Source: Aristolochia californica (lineage: Eukaryota; Streptophyta; Magnoliopsida; Piperales; Aristolochiaceae). From it: 64,000 nucleotides of DNA. The DNA lies in the NCBI GenBank assembly GCA_029961685.1, contig JARWKL010000001.1, positions 51,362,062 to 51,426,061 of the forward strand, written 5' to 3'. Numbering within the stretch: the first letter of the stretch is position 1; each line of letters begins with the position of its first letter. Shown in pieces: positions 1 to 8,614 of this stretch. The notes beneath the pieces are model-generated. The model was not told where the DNA came from. It made no database searches and saw nothing but the letters and a program-made list of their open reading frames with translations. The translations under genes and the position numbers were made by a program.

Positions 1-2655
1 ATCCATACCCTGGTCCTTATATCAATTATAGAGTCTTGTATTAAGCAGTCTAGTATCTTAAGTGTATGTTTCAAATGAGTGAAGCTTGCAAAGAAGGGTA
101 AACATTAAGGAGTGTCCCTCTAACCAAGTCTCTTGTGAAAGTCTTTTACTAAAGTACCCTAGTCTTTCTTAGTTAAGGGATATGCTTGATAGAGTCTTGC
201 TAGTATCCTTTTTTATCAAAAACCCATAAAAGAGCCCTTATCCATCTCCTTTAGAGTCCCCCAGCCCAAACCTAAGTCTACAACCCCAGCATTACGTCAC
301 CTAGGTCCCCAAAACAAACTCTCCTACCCTAGTCTAGACAAGCATCGTAACAATTGGTGCAACCAATGTAGAAGGTAGAAGGAACTCCAATTCCTCCATG
401 ACCCAGGCATTATTACCCTTTGGGAAGTTATCTTTCCCTTCCTATTCAAGTATACTTTTAGATACAAGTTATCTTTCCCACCAAGAATGAAATATATTCA
501 AGTCTAGTTTCAGATGCAGTAACCTTCCGGTTGATCCAATCTCTCTATGAGAAGATATCCTCGTGAAAAATGGTAGACCAAACTTTTTCCTCGCATATGG
601 ATAAAATGTTTTTACCTTTTTTGTATGCAAGAATATCCCAAGAAGATGCATAGGACAATATATGACGTGACAATTTATCACTAGATTGACCAAATACATG
701 AGCAAAACAAACACGACAAATAACACGTGGGGACATAGGAAACAATGAAGCAAGAGGGAAAAACCCACATACCTTTAAGGATGGAAGATAGCACCTTGTT
801 GACAAGAAAGAAAGTATGATAAACAACATCACCTCAGTATGACTTGGGTACATTCAAATGAAATAACATTTTATGTGCCACTTCCAACAAATGACGATTT
901 TTACATTCAACAATTTCATTTTGTTGTGGAGTAAACATACAAGGCGATTGATGAATAATTCCTTTTTGACATAACACGTCGAATTTCTAATTAATGAATT
1001 CATGAACATTATCAGTATGCAAGACATGAATATAAGTAGCAAACTATTTTTTCATAGTATTTTAAAAAGTTTGAAATACATAAAAAGACTTCAAATTTTG
1101 TCCAAAGAAGATATACCCAAGTATATATTGAAATCATCAATAAAAGAAACGAAATATTTATAACCAAATAAACTAGTTATAGGGCAAGGAGCCCAAATGT
1201 CATAGTGAACAATTTCAAACTACTCACAAGTTTTGTCAGAGAGACTGGAAATGGATTTCGGTGAAGCTTGCAAAGCTAACATAATTCACACTGAAATGAA
1301 AGACTAGAAGAAAATATAGGAAAAAGTTGAACCAGTTTTAGCGAAGATGGATGACTTTATTGTAAATCCCATTGTAGAAGTAAAATTGCATATTGCAACG
1401 CATGTAAATTATTATCTGGCAAGTGGTTCTCCAAATAATACAATCTACCACTCTCACGTGCAGAACCAATCATCTTCTTCTCGAGATCCTGAAACGTATA
1501 ATGAATAGTGAAGAATGTTAAAAAACAACTTATCGGTTTAGTTAACTGACTATCTGACAACAAAATTAAAGAAAATTTAGGAACTAATAAAACAAACTGA
1601 GGAAACAAGAAAGACACAAGAATAATAGTACCAACTCTTTTAACAGATAAAATAGACACATCAGCTAACATAACATATTCAATATCAGAAGACTTTGTCA
1701 AACAGAGAACAAAGACGGCATACCAGACATATGAGTAGTAGTGCTTGAGTCAAAAACTCAGGTAGAGGACAAACGCACATAAAGAGCAAATATGCCTCTT
1801 AACTTACCAGAGTGGTGGTAGGTGCAAAAGCCTGAGCCACAGATGCAATAAAGGTAGTTGAAAGTTGTTTCATACGCTACACAATATGTTGTTGTTATTG
1901 TAGTCACTGGTACATCTCATCTGAAGCCCCTGGTGTACCAATGTTTACCACCTCAGTAGGTGTCTCACAGCTATCATGAATGATCGAATTTTCCCATGTT
2001 GGTTGTCCAAATTTAATCTAGCATATATTTGAAAATTGGTTTGTCCATTTATATTGGTTACATTTCCTCTCCGACTTACCATCACTTGGCCTCGACCTCA
2101 ACCAAATCCATCTCTACCTCTATGTCTACTAGCATTATTATGATCTCTGATGATTTTGCGAAACCTGGAGTATTAAGTGTAGAGGCATCCACCACTTTAA
2201 CACTTTTACCAACCTTGGGTACAATTGTACTAGTAAAAGTGGTAGATAGTGTAGGCACATCATATAATGTGAGTACATGTGCTTTTATTCCATCAATTTC
2301 ATAACCCAACTCATCAAGAAATTTAGCAACCTATAACTTATTTTGTTGTTTCCTTAACGCACATTTAGTTGCAGTAAATGGATGATAAACATCAATCTCT
2401 TGCCAAACACCCAGAAACTCACTATAGTATTCGGTAACAAATCTGTTACCCCCCTTAAGACCAAAGAAGTTTGTGTATAACTCATATACCCGAGACAAGT
2501 TGCTTCTTCTGCATATAGTGATTCTAAGGACACGCACATGGTCTTTAAAGTCTCACGGTTAATGACTTGATTCCTCAATTTGAAATCAATACTATTGATA
2601 ATCGATGTCATAACCTGATTGTCTTCAACTTCCTAGTCATCATTCATAGGGACTG
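1..2655 (-). mobile_element. Degenerate Ty1/Copia retrotransposon, cut by window edge
   Basis: Broken Copia polyprotein remnants lie in Copia order on the minus strand. A gag (UBN2-type) stretch is at about 2331-2640, with residues similar to the gag at 61435-61734. A GAG-pre-integrase/protease-end stretch is at about 1357-1701 (a 'FQDLEKKMIGSARESGRLYYLE'-type segment). Integrase core remnants are at about 470-1040. Frames are interrupted repeatedly by stops and frameshifts, so no protein is made. Similarity to the 61-kb element stops near 2655, so the N-terminal gag, primer site and 5' LTR are missing. The reverse transcriptase half would lie beyond base 1. Confidence 0.8.
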
Positions 2656-3225
2656 GTAGGTGTTGTATCTTCCAAGCTACCAAAAACAATGACCGTAGTG
2701 AAAGATTTTGCTGGCAAACTTGAGAGCAGTCTTAGAGGAAACAGTTTAGCGATTCTCCATCACACTCATTCCTGGCATGCCCTTGGGTCATCACCAACGT
2801 TGTAATGATGTTTTCATAAGTCATTCAATCAAACAGATTATGTGCATCTATGATTTGTGCAAATTCAAAGTACGACTTCATGTATTTCTCCTCAAGTAGA
2901 CTCTTGACCAAGTACGACAAGCTCTATGTCTTTGAGTACATGGATTACTAAGGTGAAATGAATCGACAGTCTTTAATGCAGACAGAGCATCAAAGATAAT
3001 TAACGGAGAATCAATCCAAAGGCTCGATTTCTCTACATAGGAAGATTGAGGTGGAAAGAATAAAAGAAGATGAAAGAGAACAAGAGGGAAAGAAGTGACA
3101 GAGAGAATACAGAGAGTCAAAGAGAAAGAGCAAAGCAGTAAAAATTTCTCGCTCATTTATTGGTTTACTTTTTCCAAATTCCATCGGGAGAAAAACCGTG
3201 TTTTTCTGTTCTTTTTTTTTTTCTC
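2656..3225. other. Unassigned spacer
   Basis: This AT-rich sequence lies between the Copia remnant and the TIR element. Short open frames exist on both strands but none resembles a known protein. It could be diverged retrotransposon leader. Confidence 0.4.
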
Positions 3226-3857
3226 TTAGGCCTTGTTAGTGCCCTTTCCATGAAATGTTATAAAGACATTTCTAGTAAAAATAACAGTCCAGAGACTATT
3301 AGTGTCTCTTGTTTCCTAGAAACATTTTTCTACCCAAAAATTCTTACCAGGAAAATCATATAATTTTCTAGGTAAGATTTCCAACCAGATGGGTTGGAAA
3401 ACCTTATGGAATTTTTTTGAATAAGTATTCGACAATTAGTACTATAATACTTTTAGCACGAGGTGATTTTCATGATAATTTTGTATTTGATATTTTATTT
3501 TATTAAAAATTTTATTGGATAAGTACGGTAATGCATGAGATTGTCTATTGAATTTTCCTTCAAATTTTCTAAAAAAAGGTATGTAATTTCCTAGTAAAAC
3601 GCTATTAGCTCTTATTAGTGCCTTTTCCGGGAAAAGCTAGAAAAATATTTCCAAGTATAAATTAATTTGTTGGATTCATTAGTACCTCATTTTTCTAAAA
3701 AATGCATATCTTCCTGGAAATCCTTACCCGAAAATTGAATTTTTTTGGTGAAGGATTTCCAGTCACGAGATGTGGAAAACTACTACCTGGAAAAACATTG
3801 AGCCGACCTTGGTCTAATTTTTCCAGCTGCGATGTTGTATTCCTTTCAAGGACCGCG

Positions 3858-3887
3858 CCCCCCCCCCCCCCCCCCCCCCCCCCCCCC
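3858..3887 (+). repeat. Poly-C homopolymer, 30 nt
   Basis: There are thirty consecutive C residues directly at the edge of the captured P450 fragment. On the minus strand this is poly-G, able in principle to form G-quadruplex or i-motif structures. Its exact length may be unreliable because of sequencing error. Confidence 0.9.
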
Positions 3888-4119
3888 TGCTCCTCTCTAC
3901 GGTCTCGTGGAGGAGAAGAGGGATCAGAAGGTGGAGGTGGAGGGTCTCCTTCACAGTGCATTTCAGGTAGGGAAGCTTGTCGAGGTTGCTCTTGTGCACC
4001 CTCCGCTCCAATCCCGCCACCTCCGCTTGCACCTTCCGAAGTTACTCCAGACTCTTCATCAGCTCTACCATCGCCCACTCGATCACTGCCACGATCTCTG
4101 TTTCCCCGAACATCACATC
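3888..4119 (-). pseudogene. Captured cytochrome P450 fragment (CYP84/ferulate-5-hydroxylase-like)
   Basis: Read on the minus strand from about 4119 to 3888, one frame gives DVMFGETEIVAVIEWAMVEL, then a stop, then a segment containing KLPYLKCTVKETLHLHLLIP and ending LLLHETVE. This matches the I-helix to K-helix part of plant CYP84A enzymes, which hydroxylate coniferyl intermediates for syringyl lignin. The K-helix ExxR motif is broken: E-T-L-H instead of E-T-L-R. There is one in-frame stop, and no haem-binding loop or N-terminal membrane anchor. The fragment is GC-rich in an AT-rich neighbourhood and lies inside a TIR element. That fits transduplication of a host gene piece (Pack-type element). 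The family call rests on remembered motif patterns; another CYP71-clan member is the alternative. Confidence 0.75.
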
Positions 4120-5039
4120 CTATCGAAAACCCACATACCGATGACTCAGTCCCAGCTGCATTCTATTAATTTGAAATAGAAACTATCGAGATAATAATCG
4201 CATTAATGAGAAGAAATAAATTCAAATATGAAATAATAATCGCATCCACGAGAAGAGGCCGACAACTCGACCAACGCTCTTCTCCTGACCTAAGTTTTTC
4301 TGTATATGTCTTTGACTCTTTTTTTTTTTTCAATGATTTGGTTTGAGTTTAACAAGACCAATTTGTTTCTAGATAGAAAAATTCAAATTTTGTATTTGAC
4401 ATTTCTTTTTACTTAAAATTTAACAAATAGGTATAGTAATGTATGAGATTAATTATTAATTTTTATTTATTTTCCAGAAAAAAAGTGCTAATAGACCGAT
4501 TTAATTTTTTTGCTTGAAAAAATTTAAGGTTTTCCATGTAATTTCCTAGTGATAGGATTTTATTCAAAAATTTCTTGAAAATGTGTTTCCTAGGAAAAAT
4601 ATTTCAAATTTTTTCTAGGATATAAATATCCAACCAAGGGCATTAATGGGGGCCTAAGATTTAATGTGAAAGTTTCTTGAAAATATGTATCCTAGGAAAA
4701 ATATTTTTAGTTTTTCCTGAGATATAAATTTCCAACTAAGCACTAATGGGTCTTAATGATTATATGCTTCCAAACAATAGAAACCTGTTTTTTCTTCCCT
4801 TTGTGTTTTTTCTTTTCTCTGCCAATGCTAAAGATTTGAAACAAATTTAATTCGACATTTTATTCGCAAGTTTGGGCTAATAATGGATAATGCTAACCTT
4901 GTTGTGATTGCGAGATACTACACTATGCCTCATGATTATTTATGAACTAGGATCATATTATAACAAAGTAAAACTAGGGAACATTTAAGTCGAAAAACAT
5001 GTTTCAACGTCAAGACAATAGTTTTTGTTTAATCACCTG

Positions 5040-6457
5040 TAGGGGTATCATAGAACCGAACCAAGCCTGAACCTGCCTATGTTCAAGTTGAGCCCAGCCT
5101 CGAGCCTAAAATTATTATCGAGTTCGAGCCAAATAATTTTAACCGAATTCGAGCTTCAACATATATTTAAAACTTTAAAAAATACATATCACGAATTCAA
5201 GCTCCAATATATATTTAAATTTTTTTAAAAAATGCATGTCAAATAAATTATATATAAAATTATACATACATTTTACATAAAATTAGGTATACCCTCTACA
5301 TAAAATTAGACATAACCTCTACTTAAAATTGGGTATAACTTCTACTTAAAATTAGGCATAAAATTGGACATAACCTCTTCTTAAAATTGAGTATAACCTA
5401 TGTCCATATACCTCGTAGAACCTGACGAAAAGAATCATAAAGTTAAAGAAATCTTTGGCAGTTAAGAAATCTTTGGAGGTGAAAAGTTGTTGCATATATA
5501 TACGGTGTCATGACGACTAACTACCTTAGCTTTTGGAGCCAGCCGAGCCATGAGTGCGGCCTTATGGAAGAATTAATTATAAGCAGTGCCATGATAGCAA
5601 TGAAATCATGGTAATCTGTACCTAAATATTTTTTAGAGAGAAAGATCTTTAGGTTACCGTAAGGTGAAAATGATTTAAATAGAGCAGAAATAATCAATAT
5701 GGTATCTCCAGAGTCACCATCTACGGCACTCACATTCCGAAATATCAAAGAATCCATCGAGCCCTAGTTCCGCTCTTAAACGAAATTCTAAAAAGATAAT
5801 GGAAACCAATCTCGAGGCAGAAAGAAACCCTTGAATTAGCGCAACACTTCGCAAAAAAAAAAAAAAAAAAAAAACAACGAAAGAAGGGGAGCAACAATTG
5901 TCTAATTACCTAAAGAAGAAGCGCTCTGGGGAGCGAGCTTGTTTCCTTTCACCGGATCCCAAGTTGCAACAACAAGGTCAGAAAATAGAGACCAATGGAA
6001 ATCGATAAATACGTAGAGAATCCACGAAGGATGAAAGTTGAGAGCGGCAGAGGGGGAGGAGTTTTATACCACTGCACCGTCATCTGTCACAGCCTCTGAC
6101 ACCGGCGCGACGACTTCCTCTGACGCACGACGCACGCACCGTCGGCCTTTGAGGGTATTCCGTTGCGCGCAGCAACAACGTTGGACGAAATGAGTGCTCA
6201 CATTCCGGTCCCGACTCTCTGGATTTAAGTAAAAACCGAGTTGGAACTGAGCCAAACTCGAGCTTTTCACGAACCCGTTTGATTCGACACTACCCCTACT
6301 CCTGAGTCCCGATTCTCCCAAATCCCGAGCCACTCTATAAGTTAACGAACCGGCTCGGGAGTCGAACTCGGTTTGTTAACTTAAGTAAGCCTTATCAAAT
6401 TGAACCTAGCCGAACTCACACTGCTTGTGAACCAGCTCGGTTCTATGCTAACCCTTA
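5040..6457. mobile_element. Non-autonomous hAT transposon, copy 1
   Basis: The element begins TAGGGGTATCATAGAACCGA at 5040. It ends at 6457 with the reverse complement of TAAGGGTTAGCATAGAACCG. It is flanked by a perfect 8-bp direct duplication ATCACCTG (5032-5039 and 6458-6465). The 8-bp duplication and the TAGGGGT-type termini are hAT hallmarks. Subterminal sequence is rich in CTCGAGC/GAACTCG motifs shared with the copies at 33754 and 55560. No transposase domain is visible in its 1418 bp. The interior includes a poly-A run near 5855-5874 and minus-strand sequence resembling a 5' UTR plus first exon. Confidence 0.85.
5521..5830 (-). other. Possible captured 5' UTR/first-exon fragment in hAT copy 1
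   Basis: On the minus strand a start codon at 5757-5755 follows an A/G-rich leader. It opens MDSLIFRN and reaches a GTGAGTG donor-like site at 5734-5728. Reading through instead gives a 78-residue frame of no recognised family. The layout resembles a captured host gene start, but no donor gene can be named. Confidence 0.3.
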
Positions 6458-6465
6458 ATCACCTG

Positions 6466-6732
6466 TAATTCAAGTAACAAAGACCAACTTCTCATTCTTA
6501 GGCCCTCTTTTCTTGGATAAGAGAAGAGAGGAGGGATTGGAAATTACAAAAGATGAATTCTTGAACCAATTATGAACTGTGGTTGCAGAGCGTTCCCAGA
6601 CTTATTCGCCTGCAAAAATATCAAGAGCTTCCCACAGCAGGAAAGGAGGTGGTTTTTTTTGCTTCTTCCTCATTCCTGTCGTTAACAGTATTTCAAGGGT
6701 CGCATGAATCAAATATCGCACAAATATGATGC
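6466..6732 (-). other. 3' flank / probable 3' UTR of the DTW gene
   Basis: This is noncoding sequence between the hAT target duplication and the DTW stop codon. It should contain the 3' UTR and polyadenylation signals of the minus-strand gene. No other feature was seen. Confidence 0.5.
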
Positions 6733-8304
6733 TTATGCCGTGGTTTCCTTCTTCAATTTCTCGTCTTTGCATCTTCTTTGGTCCCCAACCATTGATTTGA
6801 ACACATCCAGAAGATCGTCCAACCCCTTGCTGTCTTCACCTAACCCCTTTAAGGCACACACAATACTCTCAATGGTGGACAGGCACCCAGCCTTGGGCTG
6901 GTGCCTCACTTCGCTATATAAACTCACCTCCTTTGAGTCCAATTTCAGATGAGGCAAAAGCTTCAGCCATGGATTCTCGTGATACATTCTTTTGGCCTTA
7001 GCCCAAGTCCCATCCAAAACAATCAAGTGCTTGACATTAAATTCAATATTTTCCAAAGAAACAGATTTCTCACTGGGAAAAAGTAGAGCTGACCCAGGAG
7101 GAATTGTGATTTCAAACTCTTCAAATTCTTGGATCTCGTCTTTATCGTCAACCTGCTTTCTCTGAAGCTTCTTCACAATGAATCCATCTGAGATGACATG
7201 TTTTCCTAATGGTGATGCTGAGAGACGAATTAAATCGGGCTCTTCAGTGTGTTTTTGGCCGTTCCAGAGACGGGAAAGTGTGCAGGTGAAACCACATTTA
7301 GCAATGGTGGCTGTGATCAAATCCTCATTCGATATGGATGGATTGTCCGTAGGCAAGTCGGTTTGAAGGATATCCGGCAAACTATTTCCTCCGTTGTCTT
7401 CATTTTTACAAAAATGCTTTCTGTTCATACTAGGTACAGCTCTTGTATCTTTACTCGCTCCGCTATTATGGTTTGTACCTCTTGAGCTATTCTCCGTGGA
7501 ATTCTCCCTCCCTGCACTCTCTATGGTCTGTTCTTCATCCAATCTACCGTCGCAAGTCGAAGAGAAACCCACATTGACAAGGCAGCGACTGAAACTATTT
7601 TCTGATTCAACTGAGCGACTTCTTCCGCAATCCACTTCCGAAAGGCCATTCTGGGCGACGAAGGAGACTACGTTTAATTCAGAATTTGGATTCATCAATT
7701 TTTTCGAAAAGCAACCGGAAGATTCCTTCGGCCTTCCGCAAGCCAAGTTGGCAGTATCCTCCATTAGCACTGACTTACTTCCTAACCGAATTCCAAATAA
7801 ATTACATGTACCACTTGATTTCGAGGCAGAGATGCCAGTTTCCTTCTTCGATTTCTCAGATTCACATGTTCCGCAACAATGAGGTTCCACTCGTTCTCTG
7901 CAGATTTCACTGGAAGGTCCAAAACAGCATTTGGTATTAGTCACAGGTGTATCGGTACACAAGTCAGCAAGCAACGATCGAATCACAAATTGAGCTTGAA
8001 AATGGACATCCGAAACGGTAACAACATTAATATTTTTCAGTCCGAGTGTAACGATCCTAGTGGAGTTGAGAGGGTGATTTTTCTCATGACTGTGGCGCAG
8101 AATAGTAAGAGCAATGGCGTTATTGATAGGTGGGTGCTTGAATCTGTCACAGAGACAGAGCCTGAGGGGTTTGGAGCAGGAGCGACAAATAGGTCTCTTC
8201 CCGGACCCCTGATTCACCGATTCCATGGTGAACGCCTTCCAAAGACTGGACTTTTGCCTGCAGAAAGGATGAAGAAATGAGATCTTAGGGAGAAGCTGAG
8301 ACAC
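6733..8304 (-). CDS. DTWD2: DTW-domain protein, tRNA-uridine aminocarboxypropyltransferase family
   Basis: This is an uninterrupted 523-codon frame. The N-terminus carries a Cys cluster, CRSCSKPLRLCLC (Cys40, 43, 50, 52), typical of DTWD2/TapT proteins. The C-terminal half has the family signature DGTW at 431-434, followed by RHQPKAGCLSTIE at about 467-479, which is the conserved LST-x-E region. DTW proteins form a SPOUT-like fold and transfer the 3-amino-3-carboxypropyl group of S-adenosylmethionine to tRNA uridines (acp3U). Between the two halves lies roughly 240 residues of Ser/Glu/Asn/Cys-rich sequence absent from compact bacterial homologues. Met27 (8226-8224) is an alternative start nearer the family N-terminus. 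The first 26 residues are basic and hydrophobic and could be an organelle-targeting extension or 5' UTR. The gene is divergent from, and 310 bp away from, a second tRNA-modification gene. Family assignment is firm; exact substrate is inferred. Confidence 0.9.
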   Translation of the reverse strand: MSQLLPKISFLHPFCRQKSSLWKAFTMESVNQGSGKRPICRSCSKPLRLCLCDRFKHPPINNAIALTILRHSHEKNHPLNSTRIVTLGLKNINVVTVSDVHFQAQFVIRSLLADLCTDTPVTNTKCCFGPSSEICRERVEPHCCGTCESEKSKKETGISASKSSGTCNLFGIRLGSKSVLMEDTANLACGRPKESSGCFSKKLMNPNSELNVVSFVAQNGLSEVDCGRSRSVESENSFSRCLVNVGFSSTCDGRLDEEQTIESAGRENSTENSSRGTNHNSGASKDTRAVPSMNRKHFCKNEDNGGNSLPDILQTDLPTDNPSISNEDLITATIAKCGFTCTLSRLWNGQKHTEEPDLIRLSASPLGKHVISDGFIVKKLQRKQVDDKDEIQEFEEFEITIPPGSALLFPSEKSVSLENIEFNVKHLIVLDGTWAKAKRMYHENPWLKLLPHLKLDSKEVSLYSEVRHQPKAGCLSTIESIVCALKGLGEDSKGLDDLLDVFKSMVGDQRRCKDEKLKKETTA

Positions 8305-8614
8305 CCTAATTTCTATGAAGGGATTCGGCGAGAGGCCATGAAGGTAGAAACTCTGAAGGAAAGCCAGCTTTCAGTCTCCTAATCGAGCGGAAGAAACCCT
8401 ATTGGAATGTTTACAAGATAAACCCTACGCAGGCCCAACATGCCAGGGAAATGGATTCCTAAATCGACGGCTTAGATTATTCGTATAATTGTTTTATCGA
8501 CGAATCTTTATGGCTAGATATGCACACGTGCAAATCACGTGCCAGAGAAGCTCTTCTAAAACCTCTCCTGCTTCGCGCAGAAGGGTTTTCGTTGCAGAGT
8601 GCTAACCTTCCTCA
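8305..8614. promoter_or_regulatory. Shared bidirectional promoter of two tRNA-modification genes
   Basis: Only 310 bp separate the two divergent start codons, so both 5' UTRs and promoters lie here. Visible motifs are two telo-boxes AAACCCTA (8394-8401, 8420-8427), one site II core GGCCCA (8432-8437), and two perfect G-boxes CACGTG (8525-8530, 8536-8541) spaced 11 bp start to start, about one helical turn. Telo-box plus site II is the usual combination in plant genes for ribosome and translation functions. No clear TATA box was identified. Confidence 0.7.

Larger units (their letters stand above)
3226..4756. mobile_element. Composite non-autonomous TIR DNA transposon with captured gene fragment
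   Basis: The left end at 3226 reads TTAGGCCTTGTTAGTGCCC. The inverted partner ends at 4657 and, reverse-complemented, reads TTAGGCCCCCATTAATGCCC. A second left-end copy starts near 3605 (TTAGCTCTTATTAGTGCC). A second right-end copy ends near 4756 (reverse complement TTAAGACCCATTAGTGC). Subterminal sequence contains repeated palindromic TTTCCTAGGAAA-like blocks. There is no transposase. I see no clean target duplication, so the superfamily is unassigned; Mutator-like or hAT-like are possible. The interior carries a GC-rich P450 fragment and a 30-nt C run. Confidence 0.6.

Noticed and set aside
3702..4169. Proline-rich plus-strand open frame of 155 codons across the poly-C run
   Set aside because: The Pro run is the translated C homopolymer and the rest is the antisense of the P450 fragment.
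6064..6333. Open frame of 89 codons, minus strand
   Set aside because: It lies in the subterminal repeat of the hAT element and matches no protein family.
7394..7882. 162-codon plus-strand frame opposite the DTW gene
   Set aside because: It is antisense to a well-supported coding region, with no independent family signature.
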